From Sphingomonas jejuensis (GTDB taxonomy: Bacteria > Pseudomonadota > Alphaproteobacteria > Sphingomonadales > Sphingomonadaceae), in assembly GCF_011927695.1 (NCBI RefSeq), contig NZ_JAATJE010000001.1, positions 620,001 to 684,000 on the forward strand: a DNA stretch of 64,000 bases, given 5' to 3'. Shown here piece by piece: positions 47,537 through 56,097 of this stretch. The position numbers and the translations under genes were made by a program. Numbering within the stretch: the stretch's first letter is position 1; each line of letters opens with the position of its first letter. The notes under the pieces were generated by a model. The model did not search any database. It saw only the letters and a list, made by a program, of their open reading frames with translations, and was not told the DNA's origin.

Positions 47537-48813
47537 CGGGGGTCGCGCACGCGCGCATCGACAATGACGGCCGGCTGGTCGACGCGGACCCGCGGCTGCG
47601 CGCGTTGCAGGAGCGGGCCGGCGGGCGGATCGGCGTGGCCCTTGCGCTGCCGGCGCTGGCCGACATCGTGCGGCTTGCACGGCGGCTGGGCGTGATCGTC
47701 AGCCGGCCGGCGATCGTCCATGACGACGGCGAGGAGATCGAGCTGTGGGCGCGGGCGCGGCCGGATGCCGCCGGCGTGTCGCTGTCGGTGACCGGCTGGC
47801 TGCCGCGCGACACGTCGCGCGGCCGGGCGGCCGACGTGGCGCGGGCCGAGGCGAGCTGGATGCTGGAGCTGGACGCGGCGCTCCGGATCACGCGCATCGG
47901 CCTTGCCGACACGGCCGACATGATCGGCGAACCGCTGACGGCATTGGTGCAGCTGGCCGACGACGGGGCGGGCGACATGCCGATCCTGTCCGCGCTTGGC
48001 CGGCGGATGCCGTTCACCGGCCAGCGTGCGGTGTTGAAGGCAACCGGCGCGGCGCTGATCCTGTCGGGCGATCCCGAGGTGGACGGCGATGGCGCGCTGA
48101 TCGGCTATCGCTGTGCCGTTGAGGCGGCCGAGGGCGCGGCGGCGCCGACCGGCGCGCCGTCGACCGACGCGCTGGGCCGCGCGTTCCGCGGTCCGCTCGA
48201 CCGGATCCTGGCGGGCGCGGAGGGGATGAGCCTGGAGCGGGGCAGCAGCTATGCCGGCTATGCCGACGATATCGCGGGTGCCGCACGCCACCTGTTGGCG
48301 CTGGTGGACGATCTGGTCGACCTGGAGGCGGTGGAGCGGCCCGGCTTTGCGATTGCGGGCGAGCCCATCGACCTGGCGCTGCTGGCGCGCCGGGCGGCCG
48401 GGCTGCTGGCGGTGCGCGCGGCCGAACGCGGCGTGCGGATCGATCCGCCCGCGGCATCGGACGCGCTGCCGGCGATGGGGGAGCCGCGCCGCGTGCTGCA
48501 GATCCTGGTCAACCTGGTCGGCAACGCCGTGCGCCATTCGCCCGACGGCGGCATGGTGTGGCTGCGCGGCGAGGTGGCGCGCGGGCAGGCGACCATCGTG
48601 GTGGCCGACCAGGGTGCCGGCATCGACCCGGAGGATCAGGGGCGCATCTTCGAAAAGTTCGAGCGGGTGGAGCCGGCGGACCAGACGGGAAGCGGCCTTG
48701 GCCTCTACATCGCCCGGCGGCTGGCCCGCGCGATGGGCGGCGATATCGGGGTGGACAGCGCGCCGGGGCAGGGTGCGCGCTTCCTGCTGACCTTGCCCGT
48801 CGGCGCAGGCTGA
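47533..48813 (+). CDS. histidine-kinase-like protein with Arg in the H-box
   Basis: 426-aa cytoplasmic protein. N-terminal half: PAS-like sensory region. The dimerisation helix reads GRAFRGPLDRILAGAEGM where kinases have SHELRTPL, so Arg216 stands in place of the phosphoacceptor His. The ATP-binding domain is intact: N-box NLVGNAVRHS, G1 DQGAGID, F-box FEKF and G2 GSGLGLYIARRLA. It could bind ATP and a partner but not autophosphorylate normally. The stop is followed by a gene on the opposite strand. Coupled to the upstream helical protein. Confidence 0.8.
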   Translation: MTGVAHARIDNDGRLVDADPRLRALQERAGGRIGVALALPALADIVRLARRLGVIVSRPAIVHDDGEEIELWARARPDAAGVSLSVTGWLPRDTSRGRAADVARAEASWMLELDAALRITRIGLADTADMIGEPLTALVQLADDGAGDMPILSALGRRMPFTGQRAVLKATGAALILSGDPEVDGDGALIGYRCAVEAAEGAAAPTGAPSTDALGRAFRGPLDRILAGAEGMSLERGSSYAGYADDIAGAARHLLALVDDLVDLEAVERPGFAIAGEPIDLALLARRAAGLLAVRAAERGVRIDPPAASDALPAMGEPRRVLQILVNLVGNAVRHSPDGGMVWLRGEVARGQATIVVADQGAGIDPEDQGRIFEKFERVEPADQTGSGLGLYIARRLARAMGGDIGVDSAPGQGARFLLTLPVGAG

Positions 48814-48838
48814 TCCCCGGCCGGGCGGGCGGTTCGCC

Positions 48839-49276
48839 CTAGCGGCGGTCGCGGCGGCGGCGGTCGTCCGGCACCAGACGGCGGAAGCCGTCGATCTCGC
48901 ACGCACCGCCGGAGCGCGACCTGAACCCGTCGCGGTCGGCGCAGACCATGCCGTCGCGGCCCGGGCGGACGTAGAAGCCCGAATATAAGTCCATCGCCGG
49001 GCAGCTGCCGTCCAGGCGCGCCCGGACCCGCCCGCCACCGCGCAGGATGAGGTCCACGCTGTTGTCGCGGTTTACATGCGCGCCGGCCAGGCTGTCGACG
49101 GCGACGCAGCGCGGGCCACGCTGTTCACGCCACCGTTCCGGCCGGGGCGGCGGGCCACGGGGCACGGGCACGCGGATGAGCGAGCGTTGCGTGCGCACGC
49201 GGACCCCAACGGCCTGCGCGAACAGGACCGCCGGTTCGACGGCAAACAGGAGCGCGCCCAGCGCGACCGCAATCAT
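48839..49276 (-). CDS. secreted small protein of unknown function
   Basis: 145-aa protein with an N-terminal hydrophobic segment (MIAVALGALLFAVEPAVLF), then a basic Pro/Arg linker and a domain with four Cys (PRCVAVDS, GSCPAMDLYSGF, MVCADRDGF, GACEIDGF), which could form two disulfides in the periplasm. The C-terminus is a run of Arg and Asp. No family recognised. Start at 49276 is the only nearby ATG. Convergent with the kinase-like gene, 25 bp away. Confidence 0.7.
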   Translation of the reverse strand: MIAVALGALLFAVEPAVLFAQAVGVRVRTQRSLIRVPVPRGPPPRPERWREQRGPRCVAVDSLAGAHVNRDNSVDLILRGGGRVRARLDGSCPAMDLYSGFYVRPGRDGMVCADRDGFRSRSGGACEIDGFRRLVPDDRRRRDRR

Positions 49277-49688
49277 CAGCAGAACCCCACGACGGTTCCG
49301 CGCCTGCGGATTTGCGGTTGAACAGCAGATGAACTGAACCCGGCGCGGCCGGGGCCTGAAAACACGAATGCCCGGATCGTTTCCGACCCGGGCACCCGCA
49401 AGACGACCGTGCCGTCTGCCCCCTTCAATGTTTCGTCTCGAACAGCGTGTCGCCTGCCGTCGACATGCTGGAGCCCGAAACCTCCCCGAACCACGGCCAT
49501 TGCCTGCGCTTCGATGACTCGGACCGTAGGGAGCTGCCTTGTAAATGTCATGTTCATCCGCAGCGCCCGGCCATTTTGGACGTTTGCTGTGGCGACGAGG
49601 ACACAGAAAGACACAAGGTTGCAAGGTTGCATGCGGTTTCGGCCGGACCTAAGTCGAAGACCCTGCCTTTGTCCCGGATGCCTCCTTC
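49277..49688. other. 412-bp intergenic region with minus-strand terminator
   Basis: No convincing gene. A leftward terminator at 49369-49394 implies a leftward transcript that ends there and is not the secreted-protein gene beyond it. Minus-strand candidates are a frame running through the terminator (rejected) and a 13-codon frame after GGGGAGG, both weak. Near lolC there is a tandem AAGGTTGC repeat at 49615-49630. A small RNA is possible. Confidence 0.4.
49369..49394 (-). terminator. rho-independent terminator, leftward
   Basis: TGCCCGG and CCGGGCA (7 bp) continue through one mismatch into TCG/CGA around a TTTC loop. On the minus strand it is followed by TTCGTGTTTTC, a T-rich tail. On the plus strand no T run follows, so it serves leftward transcription. 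Confidence 0.65.
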
Positions 49689-50939
49689 ATGATCCTGTCC
49701 CGCTACGAGCGGATGATCGCCAAGCGATACCTGCTGCCCGGAAAGGGGGAGGGCTTCATCTTCCTGGTCGCGTCCATCAGCCTGGTGGCGGTGATGCTGG
49801 GCGTGGCCGCGCTGGTGATCGTGATGAGCGTGATGAACGGCTTTCGCGCGGAGCTGTTCGAGAAGTCGGTGGGGCTGAACGGCCATGCCGTCGTGCAAGG
49901 CTATGGCGGGCGGCTGCCGGACTGGCGCGAGGTGCTGGCGCAGGCGCGCGCGACGCCGGGCGTGACGTCGGCGACGCCGCTGATCGAGCAGCCACTGATG
50001 TCGACCTATGAAGGGCGGGTCGAGGGCGTGCTGGCGCGCGGCATGCGGGTGGAGGACATCCGCGGCAACCCGGTGATCGCCGGCAACGTGCTGTCCGGAC
50101 GGCTTGCCGAGCTGACTCCCGGCAGCGGCAACGTGGCGCTGGGCGCGCGGCTGGCCGAGGCGCTGGGCGCGCGCGTCGGGAGCGAGATCAGCCTGATCAG
50201 CCCGCAAGGCCCCGCCACCCCGTTCGGCACCGTGCCGCGCGTCGTGTCGTACCGCGTGGCGGCGATCTTCGAGGTCGGCATCTGGGATTATGACAGCCTG
50301 TTCGTGGTGATGCCGATCGAGGACGCGCAGACGCTGCTGTTCCTGGGCGACGCGGTGCAGATGGTGGAGCTGGACACGGTCGACCCCGACCGGGTGGGCG
50401 AGATCCTGCAGCCGCTCGCCAGCCGGGTGGAAGGCCGGGCGGCGATCACCGACTGGCGGCAGATGAATTCCACCCTGTTCGACGCGCTGCAGGTGGAGCG
50501 GGTGGCGATGTTCACCATCCTGTCGATCATCGTGCTGGTGGCGGTGTTCAACATCCTGTCGTCGCTGATCATGCTGGTGCGCGCCAAGACCCGCGACATC
50601 GCCATCCTGCGCACGATGGGCGCGACCCGCGGCGGACTGGTGAAGATCTTCATGACGGTGGGCGTCACCATCGGCGTGCTGGGGATCGCCGCAGGGCTGG
50701 TGCTGGGGCAGATCTTCCTGTTCTTCCGCCAGTCGGTCGTGAATGCTGTGCAGGCGGTGACGGGGCAGAACCTGTGGGATCCGTCCATCCGCTTCTTGAC
50801 CGAGCTGCCGGCGCGGACCGACCCGGTTGAGGTGATCGGGATTGCGGGCATGGCGCTGCTGATGTCCGTGCTCGCGACGCTCTATCCGGCGTTCAAGGCC
50901 GCCAACACTGATCCCGTGCAGGTGCTTCGCTATGAATGA
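49689..50939 (+). CDS. lolC: lipoprotein-releasing ABC permease LolC/LolE
   Basis: 416-aa inner-membrane protein with four helices: one at about residues 22-45, then three at about 275-400. [14 protein letters not shown] near the start and [20 protein letters not shown] in the coupling region are LolC/E signatures. Between them lies the periplasmic domain. It releases lipoproteins to the Lol pathway for the outer membrane, with the ATPase LolD just downstream. Only one permease is encoded, as is common where LolC and LolE are not separate (LolF type). Confidence 0.93.
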   Translation: MILSRYERMIAKRYLLPGKGEGFIFLVASISLVAVMLGVAALVIVMSVMNGFRAELFEKSVGLNGHAVVQGYGGRLPDWREVLAQARATPGVTSATPLIEQPLMSTYEGRVEGVLARGMRVEDIRGNPVIAGNVLSGRLAELTPGSGNVALGARLAEALGARVGSEISLISPQGPATPFGTVPRVVSYRVAAIFEVGIWDYDSLFVVMPIEDAQTLLFLGDAVQMVELDTVDPDRVGEILQPLASRVEGRAAITDWRQMNSTLFDALQVERVAMFTILSIIVLVAVFNILSSLIMLVRAKTRDIAILRTMGATRGGLVKIFMTVGVTIGVLGIAAGLVLGQIFLFFRQSVVNAVQAVTGQNLWDPSIRFLTELPARTDPVEVIGIAGMALLMSVLATLYPAFKAANTDPVQVLRYE

Positions 50940-51606
50940 CGCGGTGCTGCGCCTTCACGAGCTGCGCCGCAGCTTCACCCAGGGCGGCGAAACCATCCAT
51001 GTGCTTCGCGGCGTCGACCTGTCGGTCGCGCCGGGCGAGATCGTGGCGCTGCTGGGGCCGTCCGGATCGGGCAAGTCGACGCTGCTGCAGGCGGTGGGGC
51101 TGCTGGAGGGCGGGTTCGAAGGGTCGATCATGCTGGGCGGCGAGGAGGCTGCGCGGCTGAACCAGGACGGGCGCACGCGGGTGCGGCGCGACATGCTGGG
51201 CTTCGTGTACCAGTTCCACCACCTGCTGCCCGATTTCGACGCCACGGAGAATGTCGTGCTGCCGCAGCTGGTGAAGGGCGCGTCGCAGGCGGAGGCGCGG
51301 GCGCGCGCGACCGGGCTGCTGACCGCGCTCGGCCTCGGCCACCGGCTGACGCACCGGCCGAGCCAGCTGTCGGGCGGCGAGCAGCAGCGCGTGGCGGTGG
51401 CGCGTGCGCTGGCCAACCGGCCGCCGCTGGTGCTGGCGGACGAGCCGACGGGAAACCTGGACGAGGCCACTGCCGACGTGGTGCTGGGCGAGTTCCTGTC
51501 GCTGGTGCGCGGCGAAGGATCGGCCGCGATCGTCGCGACCCACAACGAGCGGCTGGCCGCGCGCATGGACCGGGTGGTGCGGCTGCACGAGGGCCGGCTG
51601 GCTTGA
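50932..51606 (+). CDS. lolD: lipoprotein-releasing ABC transporter ATPase LolD
   Basis: 224-aa ABC ATPase. Walker [11 protein letters not shown]-loop [10 protein letters not shown], signature [15 protein letters not shown], Walker [13 protein letters not shown] and the H-loop ATHNERLA are complete. The FHHLLPDF stretch after the Q-loop is typical of the LolD/MacB group. Overlaps lolC by eight bases and the acetyltransferase by TTGA. Confidence 0.95.
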   Translation: MNDAVLRLHELRRSFTQGGETIHVLRGVDLSVAPGEIVALLGPSGSGKSTLLQAVGLLEGGFEGSIMLGGEEAARLNQDGRTRVRRDMLGFVYQFHHLLPDFDATENVVLPQLVKGASQAEARARATGLLTALGLGHRLTHRPSQLSGGEQQRVAVARALANRPPLVLADEPTGNLDEATADVVLGEFLSLVRGEGSAAIVATHNERLAARMDRVVRLHEGRLA

Positions 51607-52196
51607 GCGCGTGGCGCACGCCGGTGACGCTTGGCGGGCGTCATGTCGTGCTGCGGCCGCTTGAGCGATCGGACGCGGCCGCGCTGGCGGCGGCGGCGGC
51701 GGACCAGCTCGACCTGTTCTACGCCAATGTCGCGCTGATGCGCGATCCGGAGGCGGTGGTCGACGGCGTGCTCAGCGACCAGGCGGCGGGGCGCGCGCTG
51801 CCGTTCGCCGTGACGCTGCCGACGGGCGAGGTGGTCGGCACCACGCGGCTGATGCGGATGAACGAGGCGCACCGGCGCCTCGAGATGGGCGGCACCTTCT
51901 ATGCCACGCGGGTGCAGCGGACGGGCGTGAACACGGAGGCCAAGCGGCTGCTGTTCGGCCATGCGTTCGACACGCTGGGTTGCGTGTCGGTGCAGTTGCG
52001 CACCGATCACCTCAACCGCAGGTCGCAGGCCGCGATCGAGCGGCTGGGTGCGCGGCGGGACGGGGTGCTGCGCGGCCACCAGATTGTCGACGGGCGGCGG
52101 CGCGACACCATTGTCTATTCGGTGCAGGACCATGAATGGCCGGGTGTCGCGATGAACCTCGACCGGCTGCTTGCGCGCGGAGGAGCATCTGCATGA
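51603..52196 (+). CDS. GNAT acetyltransferase, RimJ/RimL-like
   Basis: 197-aa GNAT-fold protein. [21 protein letters not shown] is the first strand/helix and [22 protein letters not shown] the acetyl-CoA region in the RimJ/YjcK-like form. [22 protein letters not shown] is the classic tail. Start is TTG at 51603, overlapping the lolD stop (TTGA). Substrate, protein N-terminus or small amine, is not evident. Confidence 0.85.
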   Translation: MSAWRTPVTLGGRHVVLRPLERSDAAALAAAAADQLDLFYANVALMRDPEAVVDGVLSDQAAGRALPFAVTLPTGEVVGTTRLMRMNEAHRRLEMGGTFYATRVQRTGVNTEAKRLLFGHAFDTLGCVSVQLRTDHLNRRSQAAIERLGARRDGVLRGHQIVDGRRRDTIVYSVQDHEWPGVAMNLDRLLARGGASA

Positions 52197-52681
52197 CCAG
52201 TGTCCTGGATTTCACCGCCATGCTGCCCGGCGGCAAGGCCAAGCCGCTGGCGGAGTATGCGGGCGAGGTGCTGCTGATCGTCAACGTGGCGTCCAAATGC
52301 GGGTTCACGCCGCAATATGCCGGGCTGGAGGCGATGCAGCGCGACCTGGGGCCGCGCGGACTCCGGGTGCTGGCGTTTCCGTGCAACCAGTTCGGCGGGC
52401 AGGAGCCCGGCACCGATGCCGAGATCGCCAGCTTCTGTTCGGTCAACTACGGCACCAGCTTTCCCGTGTTTTCCAAGGTGGACGTGAACGGCCCCGCCGC
52501 CGACCCCCTGTGGGAATATCTGAAGGGCGCAAAGCCAGGGCTGCTCGGCAGCGAGCGGATCAAGTGGAACTTCACCAAGTTCCTGGTCGACCGCGCGGGG
52601 CAGGTGGTCGAGCGCTATGCGCCAACAGCGACGCCAAGATCGATCCGCGGAGACGTGGAGCGGTTGCTGGCCGCGAGCTGA
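52193..52681 (+). CDS. glutathione peroxidase
   Basis: 162-aa thiol peroxidase of the GPx fold. SKCGFTPQYAGLEAM carries the peroxidatic Cys, PCNQFGGQEPG the Gln of the tetrad and IKWNFTKFLVD the Trp/Asn. Length is normal for bacterial GPx (BtuE-like), which usually use thioredoxin. A GGAGGA site precedes the ATG. Overlaps the acetyltransferase stop. Confidence 0.94.
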   Translation: MTSVLDFTAMLPGGKAKPLAEYAGEVLLIVNVASKCGFTPQYAGLEAMQRDLGPRGLRVLAFPCNQFGGQEPGTDAEIASFCSVNYGTSFPVFSKVDVNGPAADPLWEYLKGAKPGLLGSERIKWNFTKFLVDRAGQVVERYAPTATPRSIRGDVERLLAAS

Positions 52682-52718
52682 GGGCGCTTTCCGGCCGGCG
52701 GGATGAAACGGGAGGGCT

Positions 52719-53465
52719 TCAGTCCTGCGGGGCCGTCGCGATGGAGGACAGGTCCGTTGCCGCGTCGATCGGAACGCCGGCATCCTTCCGTTCCGAATAG
52801 CGGTCGACCAGCTGCGCGCCGTGCGGGCGCAGCAGCACGGTGAAGCGCACCAGTTCCTCCATCACGTCGACGATCCGGTCGTAATAGCTGGACGGCTTCA
52901 TCCGCCCGTCGTCGTCGAATTCGGCGAAGGCCTTTGCCACGGACGACTGGTTGGGGATTGTGACCATCCGCATCCAGCGGCCGAGGACGCGGAGCGTGTT
53001 GACGCTGTTGAACGACTGGGAGCCGGCCGACACCTGCATGACGGCCAGGGTACGGCCCTGCGTCGGGCGCATCCCGCCCATCGACAGCGGCAGATGGTCG
53101 ATCTGCAGCTTCATGACGGCGGTGATCTGCCCGTGCCGTTCCGGGCTGCACCAGACCTGTCCCTCCGACCACATCGACAGTTCGCGGAGTTCATGCACGG
53201 CGGGATGATCGTCGCCGGTGTGCCTGTCGGGAAGCGGGAGGGACGCGGGATCGAAGATGCGCGCATCGCACCCGAACAGGCGCAGCAGGCGCGCCGCTTC
53301 CTCGACGCACAAACGCGAATAGGATCGTTCCCTGAGGCTTCCGTACAGCAGCAGGATGCGCGGCGGGGGATCGAGCGGACCAAGGCCGAGCGCGGGTCGC
53401 TGATGAGCGAAGTCGCGGGAAAGCGCCGGGAGGTGATCGGGATCGGGAAGGTCGCGGAGCGGCAT
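52719..53465 (-). CDS. arsH: ArsH, NADPH-dependent FMN reductase of the arsenic operon
   Basis: 248-aa flavoprotein. [16 protein letters not shown] is the FMN phosphate loop and [22 protein letters not shown] the dimer/flavin loop of ArsH. The family oxidises methylarsenite and generates or quenches reactive oxygen. Its ATG overlaps the acr3 stop by one base. Last gene of the operon arsR-arsC-acr3-arsH. Confidence 0.93.
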   Translation of the reverse strand: MPLRDLPDPDHLPALSRDFAHQRPALGLGPLDPPPRILLLYGSLRERSYSRLCVEEAARLLRLFGCDARIFDPASLPLPDRHTGDDHPAVHELRELSMWSEGQVWCSPERHGQITAVMKLQIDHLPLSMGGMRPTQGRTLAVMQVSAGSQSFNSVNTLRVLGRWMRMVTIPNQSSVAKAFAEFDDDGRMKPSSYYDRIVDVMEELVRFTVLLRPHGAQLVDRYSERKDAGVPIDAATDLSSIATAPQD

Positions 53466-54544
53466 CAGATGGTGGCTTCCCGTTCGTACCAGCTGCGGGT
53501 GCGCTTCACGATTGCGACGACCGAAAGCATGACCGGCACCTCCACCAGGACACCGACCACCGTCGCCAGCGCCGCGCCCGACGTGAGGCCGAACAGCGAG
53601 ATGGCAGCAGCGACCGCGAGCTCAAAAAAGTTGGACGCGCCGATCAGGGCGGCCGGCGCGGCCACGCACCAGGCGACGCCGAAGCGGCGCGACAGCCAAT
53701 AGGCAAGCCCCGCGTTCAGATAGACCTGGATGAGGATCGGCACCGCGAGGAGGGCGATGACCAGCGGCTGCGCAACGATGGCGTCGCCCTGGAAGCCGAA
53801 CAGCAGCACCAGCGTCGCCAGCAGCGCGGCGAGCGACACCGGACCCAGGCGGCCGAGCAGCCGATCAAGCGCCGATTGCCCGCCGCTGGCCAGCACGGCG
53901 CGGCGGATGAGTTGTGCGGCGGCGACCGGCACGACGATGTAAAGCCCGACGGAGATGAGCAGCGTGTCCCACGGCACCGTGACCGACGCGACGCCGAGCA
54001 GAAGCGCGACCAGCGGCGCAAACAGGAACAGCATGAGGGTGTCGTTCAGCGCGACCTGGCTCAAGGTGTAGGTCGGATCGCCGTCACACAGATTGGACCA
54101 GACGAACACCATCGCGGTGCAGGGCGCCGCGGCAAGCAGGATCAAACCTGCGATGTAAGAGGACGCCTGACCGGCCGGGAGGAGAGGCTGGAAGAGCCAG
54201 CCGATGAAGAGCGCGCCCAGTGCGGCCATCGAAAAGGGTTTAACGGCCCAGTTGATGAACAGGGTGATGCCGACACCCTTCCAGTGCCGGCGGACCGACC
54301 CCAGCGCCCCGAAATCGATTTTGAGCAGCATGGGAATGATCATCAGCCAGATCAGCACGGCGACGATCAGGTTGACGCGCGCCAGTTCGGCAGCCGCGAT
54401 GGCCGCGAAAAGGCCGGGCAGAAGATGACCGAGGCCGATGCCGCCGAGGATGCAGAGCGCCACCCAGAGCGTCAGGTACCGCTCGAACATGCCGATGCCG
54501 GCGCGGGGCGGCGCGCGGTCGGCGGTGGGGGCGACGGAGGACAT
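53465..54544 (-). CDS. acr3: arsenite efflux permease, ACR3 family
   Basis: 359-aa, ten-helix permease that exports arsenite. [20 protein letters not shown] holds the conserved helix-4 Cys and [16 protein letters not shown] the helix-9 Glu of ACR3. GHLLPG and the first helix are also intact. It lies three bases after arsC. The absence of arsA suggests secondary transport only. Confidence 0.94.
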   Translation of the reverse strand: MSSVAPTADRAPPRAGIGMFERYLTLWVALCILGGIGLGHLLPGLFAAIAAAELARVNLIVAVLIWLMIIPMLLKIDFGALGSVRRHWKGVGITLFINWAVKPFSMAALGALFIGWLFQPLLPAGQASSYIAGLILLAAAPCTAMVFVWSNLCDGDPTYTLSQVALNDTLMLFLFAPLVALLLGVASVTVPWDTLLISVGLYIVVPVAAAQLIRRAVLASGGQSALDRLLGRLGPVSLAALLATLVLLFGFQGDAIVAQPLVIALLAVPILIQVYLNAGLAYWLSRRFGVAWCVAAPAALIGASNFFELAVAAAISLFGLTSGAALATVVGVLVEVPVMLSVVAIVKRTRSWYEREATI

Positions 54545-54547
54545 GGA

Positions 54548-54976
54548 TCAGCCGACCCGCTGGCCGAATGCGTCCACCACCGTCTGGCCGTCCTCCTTGA
54601 CGAAGGCGCCCGCCTGCGCGGACGGCAGCAGATCAAGGACGGCTTCGGAGGGTCGACAGAGTTTCACACCAAGCGGCGACACGACCAGCGGGCGGTTGAT
54701 GAGGATCGGGTGCGCGATCATCGCGTCCACGAGCGCATTGTCGGAGAGCGAGGTGTCACCAAGGCCGAGCTCCGCATAGGGCGTGCCCTTTTCACGGAGC
54801 AGGTCGCGCGGCGTGATTCCGGCGCGGTCGATCAGATCGACGAGCAGCGCGCGTGCGGGCGGCGTCTTCAGATACTCGACGACGTGCGGCTCGATCCCGG
54901 CATTGCGGATCATCGCCAACGCGTTGCGCGACGTTCCGCAATCCTGGTTGTGGTAGATGATGATGTCGACGGCCAC
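54548..54976 (-). CDS. arsC: arsenate reductase, glutaredoxin type
   Basis: 142-aa enzyme that reduces arsenate to arsenite with glutaredoxin. IIYHNQDCGTSRNALAM has the catalytic Cys13. The three Arg that bind arsenate are represented in INRPLVVSP and KLCRPSEAVLDLLP. The GTG start at 54976 follows AAAGGA at five to six bases. Starts 11 bp after the arsR stop. Confidence 0.94.
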   Translation of the reverse strand: MAVDIIIYHNQDCGTSRNALAMIRNAGIEPHVVEYLKTPPARALLVDLIDRAGITPRDLLREKGTPYAELGLGDTSLSDNALVDAMIAHPILINRPLVVSPLGVKLCRPSEAVLDLLPSAQAGAFVKEDGQTVVDAFGQRVG

Positions 54977-54987
54977 GGAGCGTCCTT

Positions 54988-55320
54988 TCAAGCGCAGGAG
55001 CCAAGTTCGGCGACGAGCGGCGCACACAGCTCTGCATTGCCGGCGCAGCAGTCCTTGACGAGGAAGAGCATCAGCGCGCGCAGGCCATCAAGGTCGGCGC
55101 GGTAGATGATGGACCGGCTCCGCCGATCAGGTCGGACCAATCCGGCCCGGGCGAGAATGGCGAGATGCGCGGACATGGTGTTCTGCGGTACGCCGAGGTC
55201 ACGGGCGATCTGGCCAGCCGCGAGCCCGTCAGGCTCGTGCCGTACCAGCAGGCGAAAGGCATCGAGGCGTGTGCCCTGCGCAAGCGCGCTCAGCGCAGCG
55301 ATGGCGGCATCAGCTCCCAT
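54988..55320 (-). CDS. arsR: ArsR family arsenite-responsive repressor
   Basis: 110-aa winged-helix repressor of the ars operon. QIARDLGVPQNTMSAHLAIL is the helix-turn-helix and RSRSIIYRADL the wing. The Cys pair and third Cys in KDCCAGNAELCAP near residue 92 are the likely As(III) site, at the C-terminus rather than in the alpha-3 helix as in the E. coli type. The start coincides with the predicted transcription start, so it is likely translated from a leaderless message. Confidence 0.93.
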   Translation of the reverse strand: MGADAAIAALSALAQGTRLDAFRLLVRHEPDGLAAGQIARDLGVPQNTMSAHLAILARAGLVRPDRRSRSIIYRADLDGLRALMLFLVKDCCAGNAELCAPLVAELGSCA

Positions 55321-55326
55321 AAATCC

Positions 55327-55354
55327 ATAATACTAGATATATGAAAGCTGTCAA
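55327..55354 (-). promoter_or_regulatory. ars operon promoter with operator-like AT palindrome
   Basis: Minus strand: TTGACA at 55354-55349, 16-base spacer, TATTAT at 55332-55327. Both boxes are near consensus. The spacer and -10 contain ATATATCTAGTATTAT, a CTAG-centred imperfect palindrome that could be the ArsR operator, so repressor binding would block polymerase. Confidence 0.75.
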
Positions 55355-55431
55355 AGCCAAGGCCGGTGGCTTTGTCCAATTCAAGGGTCCGATGCGGATC
55401 TCGCGCATCAGGACCGAAAAGCGGCCGCGTA

Positions 55432-55536
55432 TCAGTTTTTGAGCGAACGAGAGACGTCGAGGGGGATCAACATTCGCCATTGCTCGGAAGCCGACACGGC
55501 GAGCTTGGAAACGAGGTCTTCAACGTCGCCATCCAT
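55432..55536 (-). CDS. possible 34-aa peptide
   Basis: Minus-strand frame with ATG at 55536 giving MDGDVEDLVSKLAVSASEQW and then RMLIPLDVSRSLKN. It is amphipathic and protein-like, but there is no good ribosome site. It could be the remnant C-terminus of a longer protein. Overlapped by an unlikely plus-strand frame. Confidence 0.25.
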   Translation of the reverse strand: MDGDVEDLVSKLAVSASEQWRMLIPLDVSRSLKN

Positions 55537-55580
55537 GATAGCAGCAGCCAGGCTGGCATTGATGCGTAGGGCCTAGATAG

Positions 55581-55991
55581 ATGTTCCAAGCCGACCCCCT
55601 CGGGGTTTTCTCGGCAGTCGATGAAGTCCGCGGCGTTGTCATATACCAGACAATGGTGATGGCGGGTGACCGTGATGATCCAGGCGGAGAGGTCTGGTTC
55701 ATCGAAATCGCGCGATCCGCTCGTTGGGCATTGAAATTCGAGCGGCGGCGAACTGAACCGGGCGATGGCGAACGGGTAGCACGTTTCGGGGCAGGAGGCG
55801 GCCAACTTCCCGATGAATCACAGTGTCGGACGATCATCGCCGACTATATGGAATATGAGGAAAGGCGGCTCACTCAGTTCCTTCGCGAGGAGCCGGTTCC
55901 AAACCTCACGATCAAGATAGGCGGCTACATACATTCTGGATCGTTCGCGGAGGAAACAGACCGTTACCCAGTTGCGCTATATGGCTTCTGA
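55581..55991 (+). CDS. hypothetical protein in atypical-composition region
   Basis: 136-aa protein without a family I recognise. Soluble, mixed alpha/beta with Glu-rich helix (ADYMEYEERRLTQFLREEP) and a C-terminal strand region (LTIKIGGYIHSGSF). Third codon positions are clearly less GC-rich than in neighbours (many ATA, TAT, CAA, GAA). It stands alone between the ars operon and greB, so recent acquisition is likely. A minus-strand frame over the same bases is less convincing. Confidence 0.5.
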   Translation: MFQADPLGVFSAVDEVRGVVIYQTMVMAGDRDDPGGEVWFIEIARSARWALKFERRRTEPGDGERVARFGAGGGQLPDESQCRTIIADYMEYEERRLTQFLREEPVPNLTIKIGGYIHSGSFAEETDRYPVALYGF

Positions 55992-56097
55992 GAACCGAGC
56001 CGCTTGAAGCTATCGGACATTCGCCTCAGCAGAATGGCGCCTGCCGCTTGCCTGGAACGAACATCTGGTTTCCACCAGAAACAGAGGTTTGGCTCGG

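Noticed and set aside
49276-49632. Minus-strand frame in the gap before lolC, with a VVRGGFG stretch like a double-glycine leader
   Set aside because: It runs straight through the terminator hairpin and into the next gene without a stop, so it is unlikely to be a real peptide precursor.
55366-55569. Plus-strand 67-codon frame upstream of the 55581 gene
   Set aside because: GTG start without ribosome site, overlaps a more protein-like minus-strand frame, no features. Not supported.
55467-55805. Minus-strand 112-codon frame opposite the 55581 gene
   Set aside because: Cys/His/Pro-rich and without a plausible start; the plus-strand product looks more like a folded protein. Either is uncertain, so only the plus frame was kept.
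56064-56079. TCTGGT-TTCC-ACCAGA hairpin between the 55581 gene and greB
   Set aside because: Only six base pairs with no T run on either strand; too weak to call as a terminator.
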